Source: Sporomusaceae bacterium (lineage in GTDB: Bacteria; Bacillota; Negativicutes; Sporomusales; UBA7701). From it: a stretch of 64,000 nucleotides of DNA. The stretch covers positions 62,001 to 126,000 of the forward strand of contig JAVKTQ010000010.1 of NCBI GenBank assembly GCA_031460455.1, read 5' to 3'. This document shows positions 36,194 to 45,902 of the stretch, in pieces. Position 1 is the first letter of the stretch. Each line of letters opens with the position of its first letter. Below the pieces are notes generated by a model that worked only from the letters and a program-made list of their open reading frames with translations, searched no databases and was not told the origin of the DNA. The translations under genes and the position numbers were made by a program.

Positions 36194-37267
36194 ATGAAGA
36201 AACTTCTCATCCTCCTGATAGCGCTGTTCTTCGTGCATTCTCCGGCTTTTTCCGCCCCTCAGCAGCCTCCCGCCGCGCAGTCCGGCCAAACCGTTCAGGA
36301 ACAGCCCGTTTTGTCGCCCGCTCCCGCCTGGCCCGCCAAGGCCGCGTGGGTCGGCCAGCAGGCGACCGTCGTTCCCGCCAAGCTCTACGCCTCCGCCAGC
36401 TACCTGCTGATATTCAGCGAGCCCGGCAAGGACACCAGCGGCATCGATCAGCTCTTCCTGGCCCGCAAGCACATCGGCCAAACCTTCACCATCCAGGGCC
36501 TGCACAAGCTGACGAAAAAAGGCGCTATTACGCAGTACTTCTGGAAGCTGACCGGCAAAGACGGCGCCGTCCTGTGGGTAAGGGACTATCCGGACGTCGA
36601 GCTGTCCGGCCTGCCGTTCGCCCTTGCCAGCGAAATCGAGGCCGAAAACCAGGCTATCGCCGAAATCAATTCTCTCGTCGGCGCCACCCTTTGGATCGAC
36701 CGCAACTTCATCCCCGCCGGGGAGCTAACCGCAAAAGTCAGCCACCTCGCCCCCCTCACCGTCACGGCCTTCAAGTCCGCCGGCCCCTTCAGCGAGGCCT
36801 ACTCTCTGGCCTTCCGCCAGGCAGACGGCGCCCCGGTGGTATGGACCGTCGCACCGACGGGCGTCCGGGCCGCTTTCAGCAACAGGCAGTTTTTCGGCAT
36901 GATCAGGAGCGGCTTCATGCGCCATGAGCCCCAAACGCTCTTCCCCCACTGGACGCAGGAGGACTGGCGGCTCGTCCGGGCCCAGGAGATCCGCGTCGGC
37001 TGGGACCGGGAGAAGGTCATCCTGAGCTGGGGCGAGCCGCGAACGGCCCCCATGCTGGTGCCCTCGGGCCCGGAAGAGGATGCCTACGAATGGCGATACG
37101 GCAAGTATTACCTGTACTTCCGCAAAAACGTGCTGACGAAGATCAAGATTCCCGACCCGGCCGCCGTCAACCAAAAGCCTGGCGATAAAAAGAGCGACAA
37201 AGACGCACTCCCGAAAATGATTGAGCTACAGGCGGCGAAAAAAAACGAGGCCGGTGAGCCCAAATAA
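36194..37267 (+). CDS. Secreted protein of unknown function with WGEP C-terminus
   Basis: 357 residues; ATG at 36194 after AAGGCGGTG. Signal peptide MKKLLILLIALFFVHSPAFSA, then a Pro/Gln linker, a middle beta-rich domain, and a C-terminal part HWTQEDWRLVRAQEIRVGWDREKVILSWGEPRTAP...YEWRYGKYYLYFRKN. That C-terminus matches the pattern in the 8602-9504 protein. Family not recognised. The 240 bases before it hold a possible promoter (TTGAAT near 36153 and CATACT near 36173, 16-base spacer). Confidence 0.6.
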   Translation: MKKLLILLIALFFVHSPAFSAPQQPPAAQSGQTVQEQPVLSPAPAWPAKAAWVGQQATVVPAKLYASASYLLIFSEPGKDTSGIDQLFLARKHIGQTFTIQGLHKLTKKGAITQYFWKLTGKDGAVLWVRDYPDVELSGLPFALASEIEAENQAIAEINSLVGATLWIDRNFIPAGELTAKVSHLAPLTVTAFKSAGPFSEAYSLAFRQADGAPVVWTVAPTGVRAAFSNRQFFGMIRSGFMRHEPQTLFPHWTQEDWRLVRAQEIRVGWDREKVILSWGEPRTAPMLVPSGPEEDAYEWRYGKYYLYFRKNVLTKIKIPDPAAVNQKPGDKKSDKDALPKMIELQAAKKNEAGEPK

Positions 37268-37270
37268 CAA

Positions 37271-37464
37271 AGGAAGCGGCATAATGCCGCTTCCTCTGCT
37301 TGTAGACAAAGTCAGAATTGGTGAGAAAGGTCCAGATGCAAGGCGCACCGGAAGAGCGCGCCGCGCCGCGTACTGTGGGACGTACGCAAGCAAGCGCTCT
37401 GAGGAGCAACGCCGCAGATGGGCCTTTATCGACAGTCTGAGGAAGCGGCAAAATGCCGCTTCCT
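37271..37464. repeat. Palindromic repeat copy C flanked by a duplicated terminator hairpin
   Basis: The repeat core (about 37312-37432, opposite orientation) matches copy B over GGCGTTGCTCCTC, AGAGCGCTTGCTTGC and GGTGCGCCTTGCATCTGGA. Its flanks are two near-identical 25-base hairpins AGGAAGCGGCA..TGCCGCTTCCT at 37271-37295 and 37440-37464. Only the second is followed by a T run (TTTTG) and can act as terminator on the plus strand. The arrangement looks like insertion of the element into a terminator with duplication of the site. Confidence 0.7.
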
Positions 37465-37480
37465 TTTGTTATGTCTTATA

Positions 37481-38368
37481 TCAGGCCTTGTCGTCCGCGA
37501 ACAGTCGTCTTTCGATGGCCATCCCCGTAGGCGTCTTCGCCAGACCCCCCTGGGAAGTCTCCCGGAGGCTCGCCGGCAGGGCCATCCCCACCAGCCGCAT
37601 CGTGTCGACGACCTCATCGACCGGGATGACGCTCTCCACGCCCGCCAGCGCCATATCGGCGGCCACCAGGGCCTGGACGGCGTAAAAAGCGTTCCGTCGC
37701 ACGCACGGCACCTCCACCAGCCCGGCGACCGGGTCGCAGACCAACCCCAGTGCGTTTTTCAGCGCCAGAGCCACCGCCATCCCGACCTGCCGCGGCGAAC
37801 CGCCGTCCATCTGAACGATCGCCGCCGCCGCCATCGCGCCCCCGGCGCCGCACTCGGCCTGGCAGCCGGCCTCGGCGCCCGAGATCGAAGCGTTTTCAGC
37901 AATGATCATCCCGGCCCCGGCCGCGGTGAGCAAGCCGTCGATGATCGCGGCCTCGCTGTAGCCCCGCGCCTCGGCCGCCGCCGCCACCGCCCCCGGCATA
38001 ATACCGCAGGAGCCGGCGGTGGGGAAGGCCACGATCCGCCCCATGCAGGCGTTCACTTCGCTGACAGCCAGCGCGTAGGCGATCGCCCGGGCGGCGATGT
38101 CGCCGGCCAGCGCCTTGCCGCCGGCGATCCGGTTGTTGTAAAGGCGCGCGTCGCCGCCCACCAGCCCGCTGGGCGATTTCTCGCCGCTCGCCAGTCCGGC
38201 GGCGATGGCCTCGCGCATCACCTGCCAGTTGCGGGCCATATCCGCGCGGATGGCGTCCGCCGGCCGCCGGGCGTGCCTGCTCTCCTGCTCCACGATCACG
38301 TCGGCCAGCGACGCGCCGGTCGTCTCAGCCCGCAGGATCCATTCGCCGAATGTGCGGATGCTGCTCAT
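37481..38368 (-). CDS. sdaAA: L-serine dehydratase, Fe-S dependent, alpha subunit
   Basis: 295 residues. It deaminates L-serine to pyruvate with SdaAB, using a [4Fe-4S] cluster. Visible family motifs are TAGSCGIMPGAVAA, SGAEAGCQAECGAGGAMAAAAI and LGLVCDPVAGLVEVPCVRRN, which supply the cluster cysteines. Its ATG overlaps sdaAB by four bases. It is the last gene of the glycine-riboswitch operon, so serine formed from glycine and methylene-THF can be converted to pyruvate. Confidence 0.94.
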   Translation of the reverse strand: MSSIRTFGEWILRAETTGASLADVIVEQESRHARRPADAIRADMARNWQVMREAIAAGLASGEKSPSGLVGGDARLYNNRIAGGKALAGDIAARAIAYALAVSEVNACMGRIVAFPTAGSCGIMPGAVAAAAEARGYSEAAIIDGLLTAAGAGMIIAENASISGAEAGCQAECGAGGAMAAAAIVQMDGGSPRQVGMAVALALKNALGLVCDPVAGLVEVPCVRRNAFYAVQALVAADMALAGVESVIPVDEVVDTMRLVGMALPASLRETSQGGLAKTPTGMAIERRLFADDKA

Positions 38369-39039
38369 ACGCTCCCCCCCAACGCCGGAACGGACAATAC
38401 CGCTTTCATGGCCGCCACCGCCCTGATCGGCGGCAAAGCCTCCGCGGGAATGGCCTCGTCCGCCTCAATAACCATCAACGCCTCCTCGCCCCGTTCCTGG
38501 CGGGAGACCTGCATAAAGGCGATGTTGACGCCCTCCTCGGCCAGCCTCTTGGTCACGACCGCAATCACCCCCGGCTTGTCGTCGTGGATGGTGATGAGGG
38601 TGTGGTACTGGCCGGTCACCCGCACTGGATAACCGTCGATGCGGGTGATGAGGATATTGCCCCCGCCGACCGAGGCCCCCGTCACCCGGCGCATCTGGCC
38701 CGACACACCGGTAAGTTCGAGCAGGGCGGTATTGGGGTGAACGTCGGGCAGCTCAACCGTCGAAAAAGTATACTTCAGGCCATGCTCGGCCGCAAGGGTC
38801 AGGGCCGTCTTGATCCGCTCATCGTCCGGGGCGAACCCCAGCAGACCGCCGATGAGGGCCTTGTCGGTGCCGTGCCCCCGGTAGGTCTGGGCGAAGGAGC
38901 CGTGCAGCTTGATCTGCGCCTCCGCCGGCCGCTCGCCGAGGATTATCCTCGCCATAGCGCCCAGCCTGACCGCCCCGGCGGTATGGGAGCTTGACGGGCC
39001 GACCATTATCGGCCCGGCGATATCGAACAGACCGCGCAT
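38365..39039 (-). CDS. sdaAB: L-serine dehydratase, Fe-S dependent, beta subunit
   Basis: 224 residues with the N-terminal domain containing IMVGPSSSHTAGAVRLG and a C-terminal ACT domain (ITIHDDKPGVIAVVTKRLAEEGVNIAFMQV). The ACT domain probably senses serine. It begins one base after the lpd stop and overlaps sdaAA by four bases. Confidence 0.93.
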   Translation of the reverse strand: MRGLFDIAGPIMVGPSSSHTAGAVRLGAMARIILGERPAEAQIKLHGSFAQTYRGHGTDKALIGGLLGFAPDDERIKTALTLAAEHGLKYTFSTVELPDVHPNTALLELTGVSGQMRRVTGASVGGGNILITRIDGYPVRVTGQYHTLITIHDDKPGVIAVVTKRLAEEGVNIAFMQVSRQERGEEALMVIEADEAIPAEALPPIRAVAAMKAVLSVPALGGSV

Positions 39040-39040
39040 A

Positions 39041-40456
39041 TCAGTCGCCTCCTCTGCGCAGGGAAGACGTCCTCGCCTGGTGGATCGCCCGGCCTTCGAT
39101 CGCGTGCACGCTTTCCATCACCGTCTCCGCCAGCGTCGGGTGCGGATGGATGACCTGGCCGATTTCCTCGGCCGTCAGCCCGTGGCGGATGGCAATCGCT
39201 CCTTCCATCACCAGATCGCTGGCATGCGGCCCGAGGATATGCATGCCCAGCACCTTGCCGTTCCCGGCGTCAGCCACCACCTTCACCAGGCCATCGGCCT
39301 CGCCCATCGACACCGCCTTGCCGTTGGCGGCAAAATTGAAGCGGCCTGTCTTGACCAGACGGCCGGCGGCGAGCGCCTCCTGCTCGGTCAGACCGACGGC
39401 GGCAATCTCCGGGTCGGTGAAAATGCAGCCCGGCACAGCGCCGTAATCCATCTCCGCCGCGCCGCCCAAAGCGTTTTCCGCCGCCGCCAGGCCCTCGCTC
39501 GAAGCCGCGTGGGCCCACATATAGCGCCCGGTCACGTCGCCGACGGCGTAGATGCCGGCGACGGTCGTCTCCATCCGGGCGTTTACCCCGATCCCCTTGC
39601 GGCTGAACGCCACCCCCGCCGCCTCCAGGCCGATGCCTTCGACCGACGGCTGGCGTCCCGTCGCGGCCAGCACCTTCTCGGCCGCCAGCTCCTGCTCCTT
39701 GCCGTCGGCCGTCGCTACCGCGACCGTCAGTCCCTCCGGCCCCGGCGCGATACCCGTCACCCTCGCGCCGGTCAGCATCTTAATCCCTTGCTTGCGCAGC
39801 AGCAGCGCCATTCGTTTCACCAAATCCGTATCAATACTGGGCAAGATAGCCGGCAGCATCTCGACAATCGTCACCTGGCAGCCAAAGGCCCGGAAGATGG
39901 CGGCGAACTCCACCCCCACCGCGCCGGCGCCGACCACCACCAGGCTGCGCGGCACCGCGTCCAGCGCCAGCACCTCATCGCTCGTCAGCACCCCCGGCAA
40001 ATCGGCGCCCGCTACCGGCAGCTTCATCGGCGCCGAGCCGGACGCCACGATAATCTTGCGGGCGGCGACCTCCTCCCGCCCGGCGTTGCTGCTGACCGCC
40101 AGCGTCCCCGGACCGGTCAGCGCCGCCTCGCCGTACCGCACCTCGATGCCGTTGCCGGCCACCAGTTGGACGACGCCGGCCTGCAGTTGGCCCACCACCT
40201 GGTCCTTGCGGGCCATCACGGCGGCGAAGTCGAAGCCGATATTGTCGGCCCGCAGGCCGAAAGCCGCGCAATTCTGCAGGCTCTGCCACTTCTCCGCGCT
40301 TTTCAGCAGCGTCTTGGTCGGGATGCAGCCGCGGTTGAGGCACACCCCGCCCAGCTTCTCCTTTTCGACCAGCAGCACCCTGGCGCCCAGCTGCGCCGCC
40401 CGGATGGCGGCCACATACCCGCCGGGGCCGCCGCCCACGACCGCGATATCGTACAT
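39041..40456 (-). CDS. lpd: Dihydrolipoyl dehydrogenase (L protein of glycine cleavage)
   Basis: 471 residues. FAD-binding VVGGGPGGYVAAIRAAQLG, redox disulfide GGVCLNRGCIPTK, NAD-binding VVGAGAVGVEFAAIF, and the C-terminal catalytic HPHPTLAETVMESVHAIEGRAIH. It reoxidises the dihydrolipoyl arm of GcvH. Its position inside the gcv operon, with the lipoylation genes 17 bases upstream, marks it as the L protein of this system. Confidence 0.95.
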   Translation of the reverse strand: MYDIAVVGGGPGGYVAAIRAAQLGARVLLVEKEKLGGVCLNRGCIPTKTLLKSAEKWQSLQNCAAFGLRADNIGFDFAAVMARKDQVVGQLQAGVVQLVAGNGIEVRYGEAALTGPGTLAVSSNAGREEVAARKIIVASGSAPMKLPVAGADLPGVLTSDEVLALDAVPRSLVVVGAGAVGVEFAAIFRAFGCQVTIVEMLPAILPSIDTDLVKRMALLLRKQGIKMLTGARVTGIAPGPEGLTVAVATADGKEQELAAEKVLAATGRQPSVEGIGLEAAGVAFSRKGIGVNARMETTVAGIYAVGDVTGRYMWAHAASSEGLAAAENALGGAAEMDYGAVPGCIFTDPEIAAVGLTEQEALAAGRLVKTGRFNFAANGKAVSMGEADGLVKVVADAGNGKVLGMHILGPHASDLVMEGAIAIRHGLTAEEIGQVIHPHPTLAETVMESVHAIEGRAIHQARTSSLRRGGD

Positions 40457-40473
40457 AAAACAATCCTCCTCGA

Positions 40474-41301
40474 TTAGCGCAGCAAATTCCAGCTATCCTG
40501 GCCGTATTTCTCCGCTGCCAGCCTTGCCGCAACCGCTTCCTCGTCCGCAGTCAGTCCGCCGGGCATAAACTCGTCCTCCAGCGCGGCGGCGAAACCCGCC
40601 GTCAGTGCGGCGGTCAGCTCGCCCCAGGCCGGGGAGCGCCCCAGCACCTCTTCGAGAGCAACGGCCCGCCGGGCCAGCATGTCCGCCGTCGCCGCCCGCG
40701 CCTCGGGAGAAGGCAACCTGAGGACAGCCGCGGCTTTGACGGCGTCGAACCTGAGCAGCAGCGACCCGTGCTGCAGAATGACCCCGCCCTTGCGCACCTG
40801 AGCGCTGCCGGCCAGCTTGCGTTCCGCACAGGTCAGCTCGTAATGCGCCGGGGCGTCGAAACAGGCTGCCGAGGCATGCTGCGGTCGCCTGCCCTGCCCG
40901 TAAGCAGCGCGGGGGATATTCAGCCCGGCCTCGACCCCCAGCCGTTTAAGCCCGTCCAGCAAACCGCCGCTGAACCAGCGGTAAGCGGCGGTGATCGTCG
41001 GCGGCACGCCCGGATAATCCTCCCGCACCGCCACGCTGTAGGTAAGCTCTGCGTCGTGCAGCACCGCCCGGCCGCCGGTAAGGCGGCGCACGACGTCGAT
41101 GCCGCGCGCGCGGCAGGCGGCCAGGTCGATCTCCGCCGCCGCCCGCTGGAAATAACCGAGGCTGACCGCCGCCGGCCGCCAGCCGTAAAAGCGCAGCGTA
41201 GGCGGCGCTTCGCCCGCCCCGTGGGCAAGCATTATCGCCTCATCCGCCGCCATATTCGTCGCGGCGTCCGCCGCGCCGCTGTCAATCACCCGCCACGGCA
41301 C
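40474..41301 (-). CDS. lipM: Octanoyltransferase LipM-like (lipoate biosynthesis)
   Basis: 275 residues of the BPL/LplA/LipB superfamily. The motif RRLTGGRAVLHDAELTYSV and the segment SAACFDAPAHYEL...RKLAGSAQVRKGGVILQHGSLLL match B. subtilis LipM, with the catalytic Cys at about residue 147. LipM moves octanoate from acyl carrier protein to GcvH, so it makes the substrate for lipoyl synthase. A lipoate-protein ligase (LplA) is the alternative name such genes often get, but the motifs favour octanoyl transfer. It overlaps the radical SAM gene by 20 bases. Confidence 0.78.
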   Translation of the reverse strand: MPWRVIDSGAADAATNMAADEAIMLAHGAGEAPPTLRFYGWRPAAVSLGYFQRAAAEIDLAACRARGIDVVRRLTGGRAVLHDAELTYSVAVREDYPGVPPTITAAYRWFSGGLLDGLKRLGVEAGLNIPRAAYGQGRRPQHASAACFDAPAHYELTCAERKLAGSAQVRKGGVILQHGSLLLRFDAVKAAAVLRLPSPEARAATADMLARRAVALEEVLGRSPAWGELTAALTAGFAAALEDEFMPGGLTADEEAVAARLAAEKYGQDSWNLLR

Positions 41302-42259
41302 GATCCCCGCCCCCGATCACTTCGCATTCGGCGATCGCCCGCGCCGTTTCGTCCACAGTCAGCGGCCGCGGGTAGTTATATATCACCCCGCCGGGGCGTT
41401 CGTTGTAGTAAGGGCGATTACAGTCCGGGCAGCCGCTGGTGCGGAACGCCGCCCCGTCGGCCAGCAGCCCGGCGAGACCGTCGACCGCAAAGCCGCCGAT
41501 CATACCGTCGCGGCAGATTATCGCCTCCCGGCCGTATCCCTGCCGCAGCAGGTAGTGGGCCACCTGGACCCGCCGGTACTGGCCGACGGGCGGCGCCGCC
41601 ATCCCGGACCAGGCTGTGCCCTTCACCGGCGTAAAGGCGAACAACCCCACTGTCACGCCTTTATCTATACAGGCCGCCAATGTGTCGGCCATCTCTTCCT
41701 CCGTCTCGCCCAGGCCGACGATGAGATGGGTCGTGACCCTTCCCGGCAGAGCGGCGGCGCACTCGGTAAGCAACCGCCATTTGCCGTGCCAGTCGCCTTC
41801 CTTGGCCTCACGATATGCCGCAGGCGTGGCGGCGTCCAGCGCCACGCATATACGGTCGGCGCCCGCCACCGACAGCCGCCGCGCCTCGTTCACCGTCTCC
41901 AGATGGCTGGACACGCACACCGGCACCCTGCTGAGAGCGCTCAGGGCGGCCACCGCCGCCGCCGCCCGTTCCCGGTCGCCGCCGTCGTGCACGACCTGCA
42001 GGCAGGCCCGTTTGATCCGGCCTGCCGTGTAGGCGGCGTCGATGCCGATAATTGCTCCGGCCGCCTCCGTCGTCGGCCAGGTGACGCGCGACAGCATGTT
42101 CGCCCCCGCGTCGCTCTCCCGGGCCTGGGTGCAGAAACGGCAATTATTGCGGCACCTCTCCCCGAGCATCACATAGGCGGTCGTCGGCGGCGCCTCGCTC
42201 CGCGTCGTCCTGCCGGCAACGGCGGCGGCGGTTCCCGCCGACAGCCTCCAATAATTCAT
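41282..42259 (-). CDS. Radical SAM protein, probable lipoyl synthase component (LipS1/LipS2 type)
   Basis: 325 residues, ATG at 42259. The radical SAM cluster motif is C36-x3-C40-x2-C43 (GERCRNNCRFCTQARESD). A later GCPDCNRPYYNERPGG could hold an auxiliary cluster. It is not LipA: the LipA N-terminal CxxxxCxxxxxC motif is missing. It overlaps the second radical SAM gene by four bases and lipM by 20, inside the gcv operon. This context fits the two-protein lipoyl synthase described in archaea and some bacteria. The specific assignment is inference. Confidence 0.7.
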   Translation of the reverse strand: MNYWRLSAGTAAAVAGRTTRSEAPPTTAYVMLGERCRNNCRFCTQARESDAGANMLSRVTWPTTEAAGAIIGIDAAYTAGRIKRACLQVVHDGGDRERAAAAVAALSALSRVPVCVSSHLETVNEARRLSVAGADRICVALDAATPAAYREAKEGDWHGKWRLLTECAAALPGRVTTHLIVGLGETEEEMADTLAACIDKGVTVGLFAFTPVKGTAWSGMAAPPVGQYRRVQVAHYLLRQGYGREAIICRDGMIGGFAVDGLAGLLADGAAFRTSGCPDCNRPYYNERPGGVIYNYPRPLTVDETARAIAECEVIGGGDRAVAGD

Positions 42260-43119
42260 AACACACAGCACTCCCCTCTTCCGACGGCGGCCAGACCAAG
42301 ACTCTCGGCCAGCCTCACCGCGGCGGGCGTAGGATTGACGATAGCATTCAGACCCAGCCGCACCGCCGCCTGATCCAGGGCAGCGCGGTAACGGCCTCCC
42401 GGTCGCATGCAGCCCAGGCTGACGGGTACTTCCGGAAACAACTGCCGGGCCGCGGCCATGACACACAGCGCCTCTTCGAGCGCCGGCGGCTTGCAGTCCG
42501 CGTAGCGCGTGCCCCTGGTGGGGGTAAACACGATCAGCGTCAGGCTGTCGGCGCCGAGCATCCTCAGCAGCGCCAGCGCCTGATACTCGCCGCGGATCTC
42601 GCCGCCATGCAGGCCGATGCAGATGTGCGGCGCCACCCGGCAGCGCGTCCTGAGCTTCTTATAGCAGGCGGCGTAATCGGCCACCGTCCGGTCAAGACCG
42701 AAAACCTCGCGAATTGTTTCGTCGTCGCCCACGAAATCGAAGGACACCACATCCGCCAATGGGGCGACGACGTCGATATCGGCGTCGTCCATCAGCCCGG
42801 TATGGAGGTTGAAGCGTCGCCCCGGCTTGAGCGCCGCCAGCCGCGCGGCGTGCGCGGCCAGCGGCACGCTGCCGCCGGCCGTGCAGCCGCCGCTGATCAG
42901 ACAGCTGGGACCGAGCCCTTCGCCCCGACCGGCCACTGCCGCCAGCGGCTTCATCCTCTTCAGGTATACCCCGCCGCAGTGGGCGCAGTCGAGAGCGCAA
43001 TCCCCGCCGGTCACACTCACGGCGGTAGTCTGCGCCGGATAAGACAAAAATATCGTGGGGAAAAAGTTTTCCTCCCTGATAGCCCAACACTTCGCCGCCA
43101 GCGCCTCTATACCCTCCAT
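42256..43119 (-). CDS. Radical SAM protein, probable lipoyl synthase partner (LipS1/LipS2 type)
   Basis: 287 residues with a radical SAM motif C41-x3-C45-x2-C48 ([19 protein letters not shown]), and further Cys in [11 protein letters not shown] and the C-terminal ECCVL, possible auxiliary ligands. Sequence style is like biotin-synthase relatives. It starts inside the last 13 bases of gcvPB, so translation is coupled to the glycine cleavage enzyme, and overlaps the other radical SAM gene by four bases. Which of the two is LipS1 or LipS2 I cannot say. Confidence 0.7.
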   Translation of the reverse strand: MEGIEALAAKCWAIREENFFPTIFLSYPAQTTAVSVTGGDCALDCAHCGGVYLKRMKPLAAVAGRGEGLGPSCLISGGCTAGGSVPLAAHAARLAALKPGRRFNLHTGLMDDADIDVVAPLADVVSFDFVGDDETIREVFGLDRTVADYAACYKKLRTRCRVAPHICIGLHGGEIRGEYQALALLRMLGADSLTLIVFTPTRGTRYADCKPPALEEALCVMAAARQLFPEVPVSLGCMRPGGRYRAALDQAAVRLGLNAIVNPTPAAVRLAESLGLAAVGRGECCVL

Positions 43120-44558
43120 CGCACCACCGGTTTGCGGGCGGCGGTCGCCTCATCGAGCCTTCCCACCACGGTGGTGACCGGGGCGCTCTTAACCTTGGCG
43201 GCGTCCTCCTCCGCCTCGGCGGCGATTTTAAGCATAACGGCGATAAACTCGTCGAGCGTCTCCTTGCTCTCCGTCTCGGTCGGCTCGATCATCAGCGCCT
43301 CCTCGACGATCAGCGGAAAGTAGATGGTCGGCGGATGATAGCCGTAATCGAGGAGCCGCTTGGCGATATCCAGCGTCCTCACACCGTTAGGCTTCTGGTT
43401 CTTCGAGGTCAGCACGCACTCGTGCATACAGTAGCGCTCGAAAGGCGAATGGTACTTCTCCTTCAGGCGGCTGAGGCAGTAGTTGGCGTTCAGCACCGCG
43501 TCCTCGCTGGCCGTCTTGAGTCCGTCGGGGCCCATCGATCGGATGTAGGCATAGGCGCGGACGATCACCCCGAAATTACCGTAAAAAGACTGCACCTTGC
43601 CGATCGACAGCGGCCGGTCGTGCTCGAGGCGGTATCCGCCGCTCTCGGCCACGATCACCGGCGCCGGCAGGAAAGGAATGAGCGCCTTCTTGACGCCCAC
43701 CGGCCCCGAGCCGGGGCCGCCGCCGCCGTGGGGGGTAGCGAACGTCTTGTGGAGGTTGAAGTGGATGACATCGAAGCCCATGTCGCCGGGGCGGGAAATG
43801 CCCATGATGGCGTTGGCGTTCGCGCCGTCGTAATACAGCAGGCCGCCGGCGCCGTGGACGATGGCGGCCACCTCGCGGATGTTTTTCTCGAACAGCCCCA
43901 GCGTGCTGGGATTGGTCAGCATCAACGCGGCCGTGTCAGGGCCGACGGCGGCGCGCAGCGCGTCGAGATCGACGGCGCCGTCCGGGTGGGACTTGATCTC
44001 GACTGTCTCCAGCCCGCACACCGTGGCGGTGGCGGGGTTGGTGCCGTGGGCCGAGTCGGGCACGATCACCTTTGTGCGGTTCTCGCCGCGATGGCGGTGG
44101 TAGGCGCGGATGAGCTTGATGCCGGTCAGCTCGCCGTGGGCGCCGGCCACCGGCTGCATCGTCACCGCGTCCATGCCGGCGATCTCCGCCAGGTAGCCCT
44201 CCATCGCCGCGATCATCGCCAGCGCCCCCTGCACCGACGCCTCGTCCTGGAGAGGGTGGATAGCGGCAAAGCCGCTCATGCGGCAGGCATCCTCATTGAT
44301 CTTCGGATTATACTTCATCGTGCACGAGCCAAGGGGGTAAAAACCGGAATCGACGCCGAAATTGCGCTGCGACAGGGCGGTATAGTGGCGCATCAGCTCC
44401 AGTTGGCTGACCTCGGGCAAGACGGCCGGCGTCTTACGCCGGAAAGCGTCGGGGATAAGGGCGGCCGCGTCGGGGGCCGGGACGTCGCAGGCCGGCAGAT
44501 CTACCGCGCGGCGGCCGGGCTGGCCCATCTCGAAAATAAGCGCCTTTGCCTTTCTCAT
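43107..44558 (-). CDS. gcvPB: Glycine dehydrogenase (decarboxylating) subunit 2
   Basis: 483 residues; ATG at 44558. C-terminal half of the P protein, with the PLP lysine in [23 protein letters not shown], plus [16 protein letters not shown]-like [19 protein letters not shown] and [11 protein letters not shown]. With GcvPA it decarboxylates glycine and passes the aminomethyl group to lipoyl-GcvH. It overlaps gcvPA by four bases. The split P protein is usual in Firmicutes and archaea. Confidence 0.95.
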   Translation of the reverse strand: MRKAKALIFEMGQPGRRAVDLPACDVPAPDAAALIPDAFRRKTPAVLPEVSQLELMRHYTALSQRNFGVDSGFYPLGSCTMKYNPKINEDACRMSGFAAIHPLQDEASVQGALAMIAAMEGYLAEIAGMDAVTMQPVAGAHGELTGIKLIRAYHRHRGENRTKVIVPDSAHGTNPATATVCGLETVEIKSHPDGAVDLDALRAAVGPDTAALMLTNPSTLGLFEKNIREVAAIVHGAGGLLYYDGANANAIMGISRPGDMGFDVIHFNLHKTFATPHGGGGPGSGPVGVKKALIPFLPAPVIVAESGGYRLEHDRPLSIGKVQSFYGNFGVIVRAYAYIRSMGPDGLKTASEDAVLNANYCLSRLKEKYHSPFERYCMHECVLTSKNQKPNGVRTLDIAKRLLDYGYHPPTIYFPLIVEEALMIEPTETESKETLDEFIAVMLKIAAEAEEDAAKVKSAPVTTVVGRLDEATAARKPVVRWRV

Positions 44559-45901
44559 GATACCGCCTCCATCAACCGCACAAGACGGTCGATCTCCGCC
44601 CTCGTGCGTTTTTCGGTCACGCACACCAGCATGCAGCCGGCCAGTTCGGGGTAATAGCGGCCGAGGTCGAGCCCGCCGATAATCTTCTCCTTGAACAGGG
44701 CGGCGTTGATCTCCGCCACCGGTTTGGCGCAGCGGACGACGAACTCCTTGAAAAACGGGGCGCCGAACACCGGCCGGCAGCCGGGGAGCTTCGTCAGGGA
44801 ATCGTAAGCGTAGCGGGCCTTCTTCAGGCACAGCTCGGCAACCTCGCGGAACCCCTCGCGGCCGACCGCGGTAAGGTACACCGCCGCCGCCAGCGAGCAC
44901 AGCGCCTCATTCGAACAGATATTGGACGTCGCTTTCTCGCGGCGGATATGTTGCTCGCGGGCCTGCAGCGTCAGCACGAAGCCGCGGGTGCCCTCGAAGT
45001 CGGTCGTCTGGCCGACGATGCGGCCGGGCATGCGACGCATCAGCTTCTCGGTCGCGGCAAAAAAGCCCAGATACGGGCCGCCATACGAGACAGACAGCCC
45101 GAGCGGCTGGCCCTCGCCGACGACCGCGTCGGCGCCGAGCGCGCCCGGAGCCTCCAGCACCCCCAGCGCCACCGGGTCGGCAACCGCGATCAGCAGCGCG
45201 CCCGCGGCGTGGGCCAGGCCGGCGGCTGCCGCCACATCCTCCAGACAGCCGAAAAAGTTAGGGGTCTGGACAATCACCGCCGCTGTCGCCGGCCCCACCA
45301 TGCCGGCAAGGGTGGCGGCGTCCGTAACACCGTCCGTAAACGGCGCTTCCTTCACCGCGATATCCTTGTCGACGGCGTAGGTGCCGAGGATGGTCCGGTA
45401 GTGGGGATGTACGGACCGCGCCACCACCACCTCGCTGCGGCCGGTCGCGGCGCAGGCCATCATCGCCGCCTCGGCGAGGGCGGTGCCGCCGTCGTACAGC
45501 GACGCGTTCGCCACCTCCATCCCGGTAATCTCACAAATCATGCTCTGATATTCCCACAGCGCCTGCAGATAACCCTGGGAAATCTCCGGCTGATACTGGG
45601 TATAGGCTGTATAGAACTCCGAACGGCCGATGACATGGTCGACCACGCTCGGCACATAGTGGTCGTACGCCCCGGCCCCCAGGAAGCAGGCATATTCGTC
45701 CAGGTTGGCGTTCTTGCCGGCCAGAGCCTGCAGATGGCGGGCCAGCTCAGGTTCGGCCATAGCCGCCGGCAGCGCCAGCGGCCTGCCAAGGCGCACCTCC
45801 GCCGGCACGTCGGCAAACAGTTCCTGCGTCGACCCTACGCCGATGGCGGCCAGCATGGCCCGCCGGTCGGCGTCGGTATGCGGCAGGTAACTCCTGGTCA
45901 T
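44555..45901 (-). CDS. gcvPA: Glycine dehydrogenase (decarboxylating) subunit 1
   Basis: 448 residues; start ATG at 45901, two bases after gcvH. Family motifs are [34 protein letters not shown]-like [26 protein letters not shown] and [20 protein letters not shown]. It is the N-terminal half of the P protein and acts with GcvPB. Its coupling to gcvH and gcvPB is by one- to four-base junctions. Confidence 0.95.
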   Translation of the reverse strand: MTRSYLPHTDADRRAMLAAIGVGSTQELFADVPAEVRLGRPLALPAAMAEPELARHLQALAGKNANLDEYACFLGAGAYDHYVPSVVDHVIGRSEFYTAYTQYQPEISQGYLQALWEYQSMICEITGMEVANASLYDGGTALAEAAMMACAATGRSEVVVARSVHPHYRTILGTYAVDKDIAVKEAPFTDGVTDAATLAGMVGPATAAVIVQTPNFFGCLEDVAAAAGLAHAAGALLIAVADPVALGVLEAPGALGADAVVGEGQPLGLSVSYGGPYLGFFAATEKLMRRMPGRIVGQTTDFEGTRGFVLTLQAREQHIRREKATSNICSNEALCSLAAAVYLTAVGREGFREVAELCLKKARYAYDSLTKLPGCRPVFGAPFFKEFVVRCAKPVAEINAALFKEKIIGGLDLGRYYPELAGCMLVCVTEKRTRAEIDRLVRLMEAVS

Positions 45902-45902
45902 G

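Noticed and set aside
40474-41301. Annotation as lipoate-protein ligase LplA
   Set aside because: The motifs RRLTGGRAVLHDAELTYS and SAACFDAP fit the octanoyltransferase LipM better than LplA; a ligase activity cannot be fully excluded.
42256-42466. N-terminal extension of the radical SAM gene to 42466
   Set aside because: The extra residues are Arg/Gly-rich, overlap the neighbouring coding sequence in another frame, and the ATG at 42259 fits the protein family better.
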